From positions 31,395,577 through 31,459,576 of the forward strand of contig CM028884.1 of the NCBI GenBank assembly GCA_016801885.1: a stretch of 64,000 nucleotides of DNA. The letters run 5' to 3'. The first letter of the stretch is position 1. Every line of letters begins with the position of its first letter. The position numbers and the translations under genes are program-made. This document shows positions 1 to 11,908 of the stretch, piece by piece. This stretch comes from Toxotes chatareus (lineage: Eukaryota > Chordata > Actinopteri > Toxotidae). The notes under the pieces are model-generated. The model had not been told where the DNA came from. It saw only the letters and a list, made by a program, of their open reading frames with translations, and did not search any database.

Positions 1-1455
1 TACAGGCCTTACTACACTATGACGTTTTTTATGACATTTTGAGGTCATACCAAAAAATAACTTGTTTTGTCATATTTTCACGACATACAGCCGTCTGACA
101 TGTTTTATGACATTTTGAGGTCCAAAAACAATTGTGACTTTTTTTTTGGCCGATTTTGACGCCTTACTATACTATGACGTTTTTTATGACATTTTGAGGT
201 CCTAAAAAATGTTGACTTTTTTTGGCCGATTTTCACGCTTTACTATATTATGACGTTTTTTATGACATTTTGAGGTCAAAATTTTTTTTGACTTTTTTTG
301 ATCGATTTTGACACCTTACTATACTATGCCGTTTTTTATGACATTTTGAGGTCCAAAAAAATTTTGACTTTTTTTGGCCGATCTTGACGGCTTACTATAC
401 AATGACGTTTTTTATGACATTTTGAGGTCCAAACATTTTTTTGACTTTTTTTAGGCGATTTTCACGCCTTACTATACTATGACGTTTTTCATGACATTTT
501 GAGGTCCAAAAAAATTGTGACTTTTTTTGGCCGATTTACACGCCTTACTATACTATGACGTTTTTTATGACATTTTGAGGTCCATAAAAATTTTGACTTT
601 TTTTTGACCGATTTTGATGCCTTACTCTACTATGACGTTTTTTATGACATTTTGAGGTCAAAATTTTCTTTGACTTTTTTTGGCCGATTTTGACGCCTTA
701 CTATACTATGACGTTTTTTATGACATTTTGAGGTCATACTAAAAAAATCACTCTTTTTGTCATATTTTCACGACATACGGCCGTATGACGTGTTTTATGA
801 CATTTTGAGGTCCAAAAAAATTTTGACTTTTTTTGGCCGATTTTGACGCCTTACTATACTATGACGTTTTTTATGATATTTTGAGTTCAAAATTTTCTTT
901 GACTTTTTTTGGCCGATTTTGACGCCTTACTATACTATGACGTTTTTTATGACATTTTGAGGTCCAAAAAAATGTTGACTTTTTTTGGCCGATTTTGACG
1001 CCTTACTATACTATGACGTTTTTTATGACATTTTGAGGTCCATAAAAATTTTGACTTTTTTTGGCCGATTTTGACGCCTTACTATACTATGACGTTTTTT
1101 ATGACATTTTGAGGTCCATAAAAATTTTGACTTTTTTTGACCGATTTTCACGCCTTACTATACTATGACGTTTTTTATGACATTTTGAGGTCCAAAAAAA
1201 GTTTGACTTCTTTTGGCCGATTTTGACGCCTTACTATACTATACTATGACGTTTTTATGACATTTTGAGGTCCAAAAAATTTTGACTTTTTGACCGATTT
1301 TGACGCCTTTACTATACTATGACGTTTTTTATGACATTTTGAGGTCCATAAAATTTTTGACTTTTTTGGCCGATTTTGACGCCTTACTATACTATACTAT
1401 GACGTTTTTTATGACATTTTGAGGTCCATAAAATTTTGACTTTTTTTGGCCGATT

Positions 1456-2139
1456 TACAGGCCTTACTATACTATGACGTTTTTTATGACATTTTGAGGT
1501 CATACCAAAAAATAACTTGTTTTGTCATATTTTCACGACATACGGCCGTCTGACATGTTTTATGACATTTTGAGGTCCAAAACAATTGTGACTTTTTTTT
1601 GGCCGATTTTGACGCCTTACTATACTATGACGTTTTTTATGACATTTTGAGGTCCAAAAAAATGTTGACTTTTTTTGGCCGATTTTGACGCCTTACTATA
1701 CTATGACGTTTTTTATGACATTTTGAGGTCCATAAAAATTTTGACTTTTTTTGGCCGATTTTGACGCCTTACTATACTATGACGTTTTTTATGACATTTT
1801 GAGGTCCATAAAAATTTTGACTTTTTTTGACCGATTTTCACGCCTTACTATACTATGACGTTTTTTATGACATTTTGAGGTCCAAAAAAAGTTTGACTTC
1901 TTTTGGCCGATTTTGACGCCTTACTATACTATGACGTTTTTTATGACATTTTGAGGTCCAAAAAAATTTTGACTTTTTTGACCGATTTTGACGCCTTACT
2001 ATACTATGACGTTTTTTATGACATTTTGAGGTCCATAAAAATTTTGACTTTTTTTGGCCGATTTTGACGCCTTACTATACTATGACGTTTTTTATGACAT
2101 TTTGAGGTCCATAAAAATTTTGACTTTTTTTGGCCGATT
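1456..2139 (+). repeat. Higher-order satellite unit (nine monomers)
   Basis: The segment starts with TACAGGCCTTACTATAC and the same start recurs at 2140 and, with one change, at position 1, so the block is about 684 bp or nine monomers long. Private variants inside it (CCATAAAAATTTTGAC, a GACCGATTTTCACG monomer, and GTTTGACTTCTTTTGG) occur in the same order about 690 bp earlier at 931-1240. This indicates block duplication by unequal exchange rather than independent monomer copying. Confidence 0.8.
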
Positions 2140-3024
2140 TACAGGCCTTACTATACTATGACGTTTTTTATGACATTTTGAGGTCATACCAAAAAATAAC
2201 TTGTTTTGTCATATTTTCACGACATACGGCCGTCTGACATGTTTTATGACATTTTGAGGTCCAAAAACAATTGTGACTTTTTTTTTGGCCGATTTTGACG
2301 CCTTACTATACTATGACGTTTTTTATGACATTTTGAGGTCAAAATTTTTTTTGACTTTTTTTGATCGATTTTGACACCTTACTATACTATGATGTTTTTT
2401 ATGACACTTTGAGCTCAAAAATTTTTTTACTTTTTTTGGCTGATTTTGACGCCTTATTATACTATGACGTGTTTTATGACATTTTGAGGTCATACCAAAA
2501 AATCACTTTTTTTTTCATATTTTCACGCCTTAGTGTAGTATGATGTGTTTAATGACATTTTGAGGTCATACCAAAAAATCACTCTTTTTGTCATATTTTC
2601 AAGCCTTAGTATAGTATGATGTGTTTTATGACATTTTGAGGTCCAAAGAAATTTTGACTTTTTTTGGCCGATTTAGACGCCTTACTATACTATGACGTTT
2701 TTTATGACATTTTGAGGTGAAAATTTTTTTGACTTTTTTTGGCCGATTTTGACACCTTACTATACTATGACGTTTTTTATAACATTTTGAGGTTAAAATT
2801 TTTTTTTACTTTTTTTGGCCGATTTTGACACCTTACTATACTATGACGTTTTTTATGACATTTTGAATTCCAAAAAAATTTTGATTTTTTTTGGATGATT
2901 TTGACGCCTTACCATACTATGATGTTTTTTATGACATTTTGAGGTCATACTAAAAAATCACTTGTTTTGTCATATTTTCACGACATACGGCATTTTGAGG
3001 TCAAAAAAATTTTTTCACTTTTTT

Positions 3025-3224
3025 TGACCTCAAAATGTCTTGAAAAACGTTATACTATAGTAAGGCGTCAAAATCGGCCAAAAAAAGTCAAAATAAATTT
3101 TGACCTCAAAATGTCATAAAAAACGCCATAGTATAGTATATGTCAAAATCGCCAAAAAAGTCAAAATTTTTTTGGACCTCAAAATGTCATAAAAAACGTC
3201 ATAGTATAGTAAGGCGTCAAAATT
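3025..3224 (-). repeat. Inverted satellite segment
   Basis: Within the plus-oriented array this stretch reads as the reverse complement (GACCTCAAAATGTC, CATAGTATAGTAAGGCGTC), then returns to plus orientation at about 3228 with TATGACGTTTTTTATGAC. It covers two to three monomers and forms long inverted repeats with both flanks. Confidence 0.9.
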
Positions 3225-3770
3225 CGATTATGACGTTTTTTATGACATTTTGAGGTCAAAAAAAGTTTTGACTTTTTTTTGGCCGATTTTGACGCCTTAC
3301 TATACTATGACGTGTTTTATGACATTTTGACGTCATACAAAAAAATCACTTTTCTTGTCATATTTTCACGACATACGGCCATGATATTTTGAGGTCTTAC
3401 CAATGTATGACTTTTTTTTGGCATATTTTGACACCTTATGGCTGTATGATGTTTTTCATGACATTTTGAGGTCTTACCAAAGTATAACTTTTTTTGGCAT
3501 ATTTTAAAGCCTTACGGTCGTATGATGTTTTATCTTACATTTTGAGGTCTTACTAAAATATGACTTTTTTTTTTGGCACAGTTTGAGGCCATACTAAAGT
3601 TTGACTTTTTTGGACGATTTTGAAGCCTTTCTACACTATGATGTTTTTTTAATGACATTTTTAGGCTATACTAAAGTATAAATTTTTTTGGCTGATTTTG
3701 AAGCCTTACTATACTAGGACGTTTTTTAAGACATTTTGAGGCCCTTCTAAAGTATGAATTTTAAAAAGGG

Positions 3771-6700
3771 CTACTCGATCTGATCAGAACAAATTAAATA
3801 TACTGGCTCTTGTAGCAGCAACAAATTAAGGTTTCTCAAATTTCAAATATCCTGAGGGGTGGAAGCTCACTCATGGTTAATTTTCTTCCTGCTGTACCTA
3901 GAAGGGACATAAGTCTTCTTTTAGTAATATATTGTTGTTGTGTGAATTACTTGTATGACTTTCCTGTTTTGGTGTCCCGCTTTGGTTTATCGCTTGTGTG
4001 TAAAAGTTAATGGCGCAACCGTCTAGCCCGTCAATGGGATTCTCCATATTATGTTAGCATCGAGCTAATTGGTACTTATTACCACTTGTAGGTCACGATG
4101 GAGCTTCCGCCCCTTGGGACAACGGCTTTGCAAACATTGCAAGTTGCTGTCTTGTTTTGGGGTATTTCTAGTGCAAATTATTTCCACATGGATCGGAAAT
4201 TTCCTATTATGTTGGTATCGGAACCCGATACATTAACAATAATCTTTGCTCTGTTGTTTGCTGTCGACTCTCTTGTTAGCTGTTTTCTACCTTACATCTA
4301 CTGTTCCAACCTGACAAAATAGGGCAGTGAACATGATTAAAAAAAAATAATATTAAAATTTTTTTGGGTTGTTTTCCATGTGACTGAGTCATGGACTAAC
4401 CAATGGAATGTCAAAGTCATTCATGGGCGTTAACTGGTACAGGCTAGCTTTCAAAAGAATGGTTTTGTTGTAAGATTTTTTACTTTGGTGATAAAGATCT
4501 CTACCAAATTAGCCTGATTGCAATATGTCAACATATCACTGCCAGCTAGGTTAATATCACTATGGTAATAGGCAGTAATCTTACCCTCTCATGTTGTGTC
4601 AACAGGATCTCTTCATAAACAGAGATAGCTTTTGTCTCTTCATTATTAGTATCTGCTGTAAAGTAGATAAGCTGACAAAAACATGTCGAGCTTGGCAGGG
4701 TAAGAAGGCACCTTGTTACATATAATTCTTTATATTTACTTTTATATGTTTATTTAGTAGGACAAATGTATGTTAATTAATTTACACATAGTTTACTAAA
4801 ATGTCATGTATTCATGCTGACCATTTTAAAGGCTCCAGCAGACTGATCTGAATGCGTTTCTTATCTCTCCAGCGTGTGATTGGAATTTAAACTGATGAGT
4901 AGTAACATCAGCGTTCTAATTTTTGTTTTAGTAATTTTTTGATGTCATTGCATAATATAATGCATTGTCTTTTGTAGACTCAGGGAAATTATTTTTGAAT
5001 GTCTCCTAATCCATATTCCTCCTTAATAATTATGCTTCACGATAAAGCAGCAGCCATTCACTGCAGGGAAATCTTAGAAGTCATTATATAATATGCCAAT
5101 GAATTAAAATCTCTGTAGCCTACTTCTCTCCCTCCTTCCATCTGTCCCACTGTCTCTCTGTGTGGTGTCAGTGCAGTTGATTGTAGAGCTTGGCTGAAAC
5201 TCGGTGAGGGAGAACTGGGAAAAGTCCCTGTATGTGCTGTGCTTTTTTTTTTCTCTCATTAAGCTGCTTTGTTTATAATTTATCCACCATTCAAATATCT
5301 GTATCTACTCATAAACCCAGTGGGAATACTCATCCATTCCTGACTGCACTTCCATTCCCCATATTTCAACAGTCCCTATCTCTTCTTTGCTTTTCTTGCC
5401 TGCCTTTTAAGTCACTTTTCAAAGGAATGTGTGCTGTTAATCAGCTGTCAATGTAAGGGTGCTTGGCACATGGATTAGATTTTGATAACTGTTCCTGGCT
5501 GTGGAGGCTGTTCTGCAAAAGCATCAAAACTTTTTTCAATCCAGCTCTAAGAAATTTTGACTTCTTCCCTGTCATTCAATTGCACTTTACAATAAAGCAT
5601 TGCCAGGACACTGTCAGATTTTAATGCATCAGAGAGAGCGCACATGCACTTGCTAAAGCCCACAAAGAAACCCTCTAAGCACCTTTCCATAACTGAGGCT
5701 TGTAAATGTAATTGCTGGTTTCACCTCAGGGCTCTTAAGAAAGAGGGCAGGAATGTGTATAGATGGATGATTTTCAGTCTACTTATCGTCCTTAAATTTC
5801 TAAAGAGATGCTGCAGAGAAAGCCAAAAAGCTGAGAAATGGACTTGATCACTCTCTCTGTGTCAGTATGGTTAGTATGTGCTATGTGGTGTGTTTGTATA
5901 TGTCTGTTTTGTGTGTGTGTGTGTGTTTCCATATTTTCTGTTGCAGTTTCAAAGCCCATTTTAACCTGTACTTTCAACTTCAGCAATTTACTTTGATCTT
6001 CCTGAATCTAGATGAGTGTCCTTGCTGTATTCCTCTTAAATTAAACTACATGATTTTTTTTTAAAAAGCGTTTGCTTCCTCTATCCCTTGAGAAGTGGAA
6101 TAAATTCACATAAGCACACAGATGCAGACAGACATGTCTGTATGACAACAAACACATGCTTTTTGTCCAGGAACAGTCGGTGCTGGTAATGAGACTAAGT
6201 GTGGCCAGGCGGATGGACAAATGAATGAAACAGCTACAGAATCACTGGCTGTGTTTGATTTGCCTCCACTAATTCAAAGAGACCATCTGATAAATTGAGA
6301 GGATGGGATGTACATCAAAATAGCAAGAGGCGCTTCTTTGTTGTTCCCCATTCCCAACCAAATCACACCCCAACCCCCATTAGAACACCCAGAGGGGAGA
6401 ATGTTTCCCTTGTGTGTGTGTGTGCATGTGTGTGTGTGAGAGAGAGAGACAGAAAGAGCTGGGTTGCTAGGTGTGAGTTTTCAGGAGGTCCTGTAGAAAG
6501 CAAATGAAGGGGCACTTGTGTCAACATTCTGATGGCAACGATGAGCTACAAAGCCTCCCAGCCGAACGTCCAAGGGGCTGCATCACCTCCCTGCAAAAAA
6601 GCAGGAGTTGCACTCTACGAGCCCGCATCAATAAGATGCAAACCCTTTTCCTTTCAGTTTCTGTACTTGACTTTGAATGTTTCTGTGGTCTTTGACTTGA

Positions 6701-6790
6701 ACTTCTGCAGAAAGTTAGTGGTCAAAATGGTGATTATATATGATGGTCAAAAGCTGTTTGTGATGCTTTTTAAGATTATATTTTGGCCTG
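3771..6790. other. Intergenic region, no gene seen
   Basis: AT-rich unique-looking DNA between the satellite and a SINE. The stretch 3990-4330 has two loosely similar motifs (CTCCATATTATGTTAGCATC and TTCCTATTATGTTGGTATCG) and may be an old mobile-element fragment, but I could not assign a family. The open frames at 4098-4322, 5232-5456, 5644-5847 and 6295-6695 have no recognisable domain or exon-like borders, and I treat them as chance. A short TG run lies near 5907-5928. Confidence 0.6.
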
Positions 6791-6926
6791 TGAAGAGGCA
6801 TACAGGAAATGCGGGGTAGAGAGGGGGGAGATGATATGCAACAAAGGTCTCCAACCAGATTCAAACTGGAGATGTTGCTGTTATGTGGGATGTGTTTTTA
6901 GACCGCTAAGCCACCGTGACATCCCG
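6791..6926 (-). mobile_element. tRNA-derived SINE, minus strand
   Basis: Read on the minus strand the element starts GGGATGTCACGGTGGCTTAG, where GGTGGCTTAGCGGTC resembles a pol III box A. It continues to a box B-like GTTTGAATCTGG about 50 bp on, then GGAGACCTTTGTTGCATATC, a C/T-rich CCCCCCTCTCTACCCC stretch and CATTTCCTGTATGCCTC. The order tRNA-like head, GTTGCAT-TCATC segment and CATTTCCTGT tail is that of a tRNA-derived SINE type common in fish genomes. I did not try to name the family. No clear target-site duplication was seen. Confidence 0.75.
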
Positions 6927-7789
6927 TGTTTGTGATTTGAAACAATTTGGACAGATGCATCTGCATTCCTGTTGTCATGTTTTAACACTAAATCCTGTTT
7001 TCACATTGTATTTTTCTGCACGTTTGTGTATTTGTGTGACCTTTACGTGACTGCCCATCAGAAGTTCAGTACTACAGCATGTGAAGCACATGTGCTGTAG
7101 TGACTGTATGTAGATGATTGTTTCTTTGAGAGTCGAGTGAGTGTTCATTCCTCACTGGGCAATTCAATTATTTTCCATTCTTTTAACCAGAAACACATGA
7201 AAAGTGATTATCCTGCATCCAACCATCAGTCTTTTATTCTTTGTTGTCGACAGCTAATCTTATCACAGTCCTATCTGTGCATAACATCATGCACTGGAAT
7301 TTATGCTTCATGCATCTAAATGTTCTGTATACAAGCGCTGGTGTGTGTGCGTTCCTCCACAGCTCATTGGTTGCTTAGATCTTATGCCCTGAGCAGTAGT
7401 TAGTCCAGATGTTTGGTGTCTACAGGAACATACTACTTTGGAAACTTTCCCACATGCTATCTTGTGTGGTTGACTCTGAGCTGGCCTCAAACTTCAAAAC
7501 AACCCAGTTCTAAAAATAGTCTGAAGCTCTTAATCATTCTGCAGACTCTTAATGTCTTATAGTCAGCTCACGGAGTTCAGCCAGGACACATGCAATTTTA
7601 CTGATATCCCCGTCATGCTGTAAGTACTGAATATATCTCATGGGTCTTAGGATGGATTCACAAGGCAATAAGATCAGACTCAGCTCTCCGTCATGCTCTG
7701 TCACACCAGAAACACATGACATAACATAAGGAGTTCACTTGTGAAACCCAACTAGGCTCCATTTCTTTTACATGAAAACCCTTCTAGAC
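6927..7789. other. Intergenic region downstream of sema6d
   Basis: No gene is seen. A short imperfect hairpin lies at 7071-7101. The open frames at 7137-7319 and 7308-7490 show no domain and no splice-site context. This stretch would lie just past the proposed sema6d polyadenylation site. Confidence 0.5.
7071..7101. repeat. Short imperfect hairpin
   Basis: The left arm ACTACAGCATGTG at 7071-7083 pairs with the right arm at 7089-7101 (11 Watson-Crick pairs and two G-T wobbles) around a 5-nt loop, AAGCA. CAGT/ACTG outside the arms could extend it by four pairs after a one-base bulge. It is too short for a canonical miRNA precursor, and its function is unknown. Confidence 0.6.
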
Positions 7790-10413
7790 CTGTTTCTGTG
7801 CAGTAATGTTTTATTTCAACTATACATGCTGTGTTAAAAAAATCAACAAAAAATATCATGAAACAAAGACCATCATTATTATTTACACATTCACAGTACA
7901 ACTTTACAACATATCTACACGCTCAAATACTCTGGAGATCATATATACAGCTGGCCTTGCATCGCCATGTTGCACAGTATTTAAATCAAAATTACTTGAC
8001 AAAATCCGGTTCATCTGCACATACACAGAGCTCAGACTGAAATATAAAGGCTTCAATTTAGATTGCAACAGAAAGACCCAGTTCATATTGCAATATACAA
8101 GGCAGTTGAGCAGTGTATGTTGAGTGTATGTTTGTGATGCCAGTGTGCATGTGTCGAGTAGAAAAGAGAGCCCAAACACTGGTTAGATGACAGGCATAAA
8201 GTCTTTACATACAATCATCACTTGTAAACAAAATGTGGCTTTGGGCTAAACAGGCAACTGACACTCGAATAAGATTGCAGATGTCACTCAAATTATGTAC
8301 CCATTGCTAAGAGAAGTGATCCCTCAGTCGTCCCTACTGGCCAATAGAAACAATTCCTGTCACTGCAATCCCGGGGATTTACAGAATCTGCGTGACCGCC
8401 GCCCATGCCAACAGACGGCTTTCATGTGAACACTGTGTTAATACATTGGCTGTGGGCAGGACGTGCTGCATTGAGCTGACTGCTCCACAGTGCAAGGTCT
8501 AACCACCCTACATCCCACTGTCAAGAAAATACATTCACTGCATGGCACCTCTATGTGGTGGATTAACACCATTCTTTTCAACACCACCAGTAAAAGAGAA
8601 AAACTGATTCATACTCCAAATAAAGATTTTTTAACTGTCCTTTTGTATGACTACCATGCACAAGTGGGGTGTTTGTTAATTTGTTTCCACATCTTGTCTG
8701 TTTAGCTTAGGTAGTGATTTTCCAACACACACATCCTGCTGAATTTCAAATTGCTTATGTAAAAATTATTTATATAGTATATGACAATAACATACAGAGG
8801 ACCAATTGACATTGCCAATATTATATACTGTAGTTGTTCTTTTTGTGAATAAGGCACACAATGCACAGATTCAGGTTCACTTGCCTAAAAATATTTATAA
8901 TCCTTATTTATAGTATTTAAGTATATACAGGATCTTGTCATTCCCAGCATGACTCATTTGGACACATTGGTAAATGTTGTGTTGATTGTACACTGGCCAC
9001 TCGCAGGGAAGCTGCACAGGGAACACGGCACGACAGATGACAGAGGTGTTACATCCATGTATTGTTCTAGAGTCAGTTTAATATACCCTTAATAGGATTA
9101 ATGTAGGAGGAAAATTCTAGTGCTCTCCTATTAGAGGACACAAAAGTTTAATACAGCAGAAATGCCCTGAAATGTTGAATACATTTACATGGGCTAAACC
9201 ATTGGTGTTGCTTTAGTTTCATAATGGTAAATTCTTTAAATAAAACAGTAAAACATTATAAAGGCAAATAATTTTGTTCAAAATTCATTGACTGAATGAG
9301 ATGAGAAATGTATGTTTTTTTTCTTAATACCACTGCTACATAAAGAAAGAAAGTCTCTTGAACCATCAGTAAAATTCCTACAAAGGGGCAGTGGAGGTTA
9401 GGGGAGGTTTCAGTCCTGGAGAGAAGCGTTTTTTCCCCATATATCAGTTTTAACAGTGCGTTTGGTTGCTGAGAATTGTACTTCTTGGCCTCTGTCTGCA
9501 ATATAACACACATGCTGAAACACACAAGCAGATGTGCACACCCATACCAGAGGCTATCCCAATCTGGAAGAAAAAAAATGTATCAAACACCAATGTCTAA
9601 AACCAATAGCAGCAAATGTAGTGCTAAGTAATTTCCCAGTGAGTTACATAGTCCCTGTCCCAGTATTCACTCAGCATGACCAACTTAATCTCAGAGTGAC
9701 ACAAAAACATGTTTTAGGCTTGCTTCAGATGGGTTCAAATAAGACCAAAGAAGAGATAACAGCCTGCGTTCCAATCAACCAACGCACACATACATTTGCA
9801 CTCTTTCTCTGTTTGCTTACTGCCTGATTCAGCTGTTCCTAGTCATATGTATCTTGAACAAAACGCATGTTGTGACTATTGATTTTACTCTCCTCTGCCC
9901 CCAGCCATCTTACTAACAAAGGCATGGCCTACCCCTCCTCTCTGGTCAGTTCACATTAGTGGGAAGACAGTGCTCAAGGGCAGTGACAAATGCAACCCAT
10001 TCTTCAAGTATTCCACTGTTTTTGACCTGGTACCACATGCACAGACACCGTAACAGCCCCTGCTGGTGTCCTAAACCTTGTACCTAATATGGGAACAGGT
10101 GACACCCAAGCCCAGATACAATGGGGAACTGCAGATTCACCACTGCCCATTGTTCATATCTTGTGGCTACTGTGACAAGGGAGGGAGATGGAGACATAGG
10201 GAGCGAAAAAGCCCCAAAGAGTATCTTTGGCCACGTGTGATTTTCCCTTTTTAGTGTGAGTGAATGTGCATATCATTTAAAGGGGAAACACACCTCAAGT
10301 TGATACACAACACACACTAGGCCCTACCCCATCCATAGACCCCCCCCAAGCCCTCAGGGCTCAAAGCTCTACAGTCAAGGCCAAGAGCTTACTAAGAAGT
10401 GTCCATGCTCTTT
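7790..10413 (-). other. sema6d 3' UTR (proposed)
   Basis: The region runs from the stop codon to the first convincing polyadenylation signal on the minus strand, about 2.6 kb, a plausible length for this gene. It is AT-rich with several ATAAATAA-type motifs (near 8766 and 8905) that could act as AU-rich or weak poly(A) elements. It contains no long open frame, intron-like borders or recognised transposon. Open frames at 7806-8179, 8490-8705 and 9256-9827 have no domain. The true 3' end needs transcript data. Confidence 0.55.
7810..7815 (-). terminator. Candidate polyadenylation signal AATAAA
   Basis: TTTATT on the plus strand gives AATAAA on the sema6d strand, within AAATAAAACATTACTG. It is the only exact AATAAA on this strand that I found between the stop codon and the hairpin at about 7.1 kb, so cleavage is expected at about 7780-7795. 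The downstream GT-rich element is weak. Confidence 0.5.
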
Positions 10414-11550
10414 TTAATAACTGTACTTATTGACCACTCGCATCTGTGGTGTCTGTGGTGAAAACCCATTGGGTTTGGGGGGCACATCTGGCTTTAGCGA
10501 TGGGGTCCGTTTAAGCCCTGTGCGAGGGAGTGAGCCATGCCCACTGTAGCTGCTCTGTCGGGATACAGAGGATGGGTGGGCTGAGTGCATTCCTGCCCCC
10601 ATCACTCCACCATGGGAGTCAAGTCTGGAGGGGGGTGTTGGGGGCATGTAACCACCTCTGTTCATACTGTGCTGGCGAGACACAGACACCCCCATTGTTA
10701 CCCCATTTGGTGAGGTGGATAAAGACTGCCTGTGAGAGGCACTCCGGTGGAGTTGGTACCCCCCTCTTTGTCTCTCCAGGGTGCCCCCCATGCTCAGGCT
10801 GCCCGTGGGTGTGGTGGGAGTGGTGGGCATGGGGACATCAACCCTCTTGGTGGGGCTGTGCCTTGGCAGGGAGGAGGAGGGAGAGTACAGGGAAGCCTCC
10901 CGGCTGGGCACCTTGGGTGGTACTTCAGCTAGTTCCTCCATGGGCTCCAGTGTGAGGTGTTGCCTGGGGCGGGGCCCTGATCCCTCTTGAAGAATGGCCT
11001 TGGGGTTGGCCACAGAGTCATTGAGGTGTTTTAAAAGGTCATTTAGAGTATTTCTGGCATCCACGGACCTCTTATGGTCTTTCCTACTTGCCCTAGAATC
11101 TGGGTTCTTCGGTTTCTTTTCAGATGAATGTGGCAGTGTCTCGTCTTCATTGTCAAGGTTAGGTTGGTCATGTGTGGCATTGGGTAATACAACTGCACTA
11201 GGTATGTGAGAGTGTCCCAGGGCAAGGTGAGGGTGGTGGGAGTTGGCATTGGGAGGAGCAGGAGAGGAAGGAAGGAACTGAGGACTCATGGCTGTTGCTG
11301 ATGAATTTGACTCCTTACGGGACCCACCGACCTTGCCGTGAGCCCTCTCCCACTGGTTTTTTATCGGCTGGAGGCCCTTCTGCTGAAGCACGGGGGTGGA
11401 CTCGGGTGTAGGTAGGGCAGCCAACTCAGGGGGCTGACAGCCTTCCCGCAGGATCATGGTCTTGGTGTCACCGCTGGGTGTATTCAGGTCTTTGCCATTG
11501 CTCAGAAGATTGGTGTACAATTTGGGAGAATCAATGTTGGTTTGGTACTC
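10414..11550 (-). CDS. sema6d: Semaphorin 6D exon 19: cytoplasmic tail and stop
   Basis: This last exon encodes residues 734-1111 and is the largest (1137 bp, including the TAA stop at 10414-10416). The acceptor is CATTCTTAG before GAGTACCAAACC, so translation begins EYQTNIDSPKLYTNLLS, phase 0. It encodes most of the intracellular tail, which is low in hydrophobics and rich in Pro and Ser. Blocks shared with mammalian SEMA6D are ELAALPTPESTPVL, RNTLNDLLKHLND, EVPPKVPSREASLYSP, SPTKRVDVP, SRQSSYSGHGSLPRTGLKRT, SLKPDVPPKP and the C-terminal NKYSY. The proline motifs are candidate SH3 or EVH1 ligands, in line with the reported Abl/Mena coupling. A TPTTPT-type stretch and extra Gly/His give a slightly longer tail than in mammals. 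Local GC content is higher than in the flanks. Confidence 0.97.
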   Translation of the reverse strand, partial: EYQTNIDSPKLYTNLLSNGKDLNTPSGDTKTMILREGCQPPELAALPTPESTPVLQQKGLQPIKNQWERAHGKVGGSRKESNSSATAMSPQFLPSSPAPPNANSHHPHLALGHSHIPSAVVLPNATHDQPNLDNEDETLPHSSEKKPKNPDSRASRKDHKRSVDARNTLNDLLKHLNDSVANPKAILQEGSGPRPRQHLTLEPMEELAEVPPKVPSREASLYSPSSSLPRHSPTKRVDVPMPTTPTTPTGSLSMGGTLERQRGGYQLHRSASHRQSLSTSPNGVTMGVSVSRQHSMNRGGYMPPTPPSRLDSHGGVMGAGMHSAHPSSVSRQSSYSGHGSLPRTGLKRTPSLKPDVPPKPNGFSPQTPQMRVVNKYSY

Positions 11551-11666
11551 CTAAGAATGTCACAATAAAATCAAGATTAAGATTAGACACAGGTTTACAA
11601 TCACTTCTATTCACAAACGAGACATTCACAAGACTTTCATGTAGCATTGGAGCTTTATGGCTGTAC

Positions 11667-11908
11667 CTTTACAGGACTGTCAAAGAGGCCATTGAGCTTG
11701 ACAAAGCTTCCAGTGGAGTCAGAGCAGGATGGTGCAGACTCTGCATCCTTGTGGACATGTCTTGGCTTACGCAGGAATGAGTCCCGATAGCAGAAAACAA
11801 TCAGGCCAGCCAGGAGCGCACCCATGAGAAAAGCAGCAAACACGCAGGTGATGAGGATGTTCATGTGGACCATCTGGTTGGTCTCACCTGCTTGGATATC
11901 CCACACAC
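11667..11908 (-). CDS. sema6d: Semaphorin 6D exon 18: transmembrane segment
   Basis: The exon encodes residues 653-733. The acceptor is TTTTGCAG before GTGTGTGGG; the donor is GTACAG after CCTGTAAAG. It opens with the juxtamembrane AGETNQMVHMN, followed by the single membrane helix at about residues 670-692, which runs from ILITCVFAAF to LIVFC. YRD and basic residues follow as the cytoplasmic stop-transfer, then HKDAES and KLNGLFDSPVK. All of these blocks are near-identical to mammalian SEMA6D. The 242-bp exon starts in phase 1 and ends in phase 0, so it cannot be skipped without a frameshift and is constitutive. Confidence 0.96.

Larger units (their letters stand above)
1..3760. repeat. Tandem satellite array, ~76-bp monomer
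   Basis: About 49 head-to-tail copies of a T-rich unit fill this stretch. Each unit carries recognisable blocks: CCTTACTATACTATGACG, TTTTTTATGACATTTTGAGG and a T-run followed by GGCCGATTTTGAC. Successive TATGACG blocks at 173, 249, 325, 401 and 478 give a period of 76-77 bp. A variant two-monomer segment containing CGACATACGGCCG recurs near 45, 735, 1500 and 2185. Copies are near-identical in the middle and decay towards 3300-3760, where the TTACTATACTA core is changed and spacing drifts, as expected at an array edge. The array continues off the left end of the window. No gene is supported; the open frame at 2361-2543 is made of monomers. Confidence 0.97.

Noticed and set aside
2361..2543. 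60-codon frame in the satellite
   Set aside because: It is made entirely of two to three satellite monomers and has no independent coding signal.
4098..4322. 74-codon plus-strand frame starting MELPPLGTT
   Set aside because: No known domain, no splice-site context and no clear promoter. It may sit in an old repeat.
10530..11209. Plus-strand frames opposite sema6d exon 19 (141, 66, 69 and 71 codons)
   Set aside because: They are antisense shadows of the GC-rich cytoplasmic tail exon, whose minus-strand frame is clearly the conserved one.
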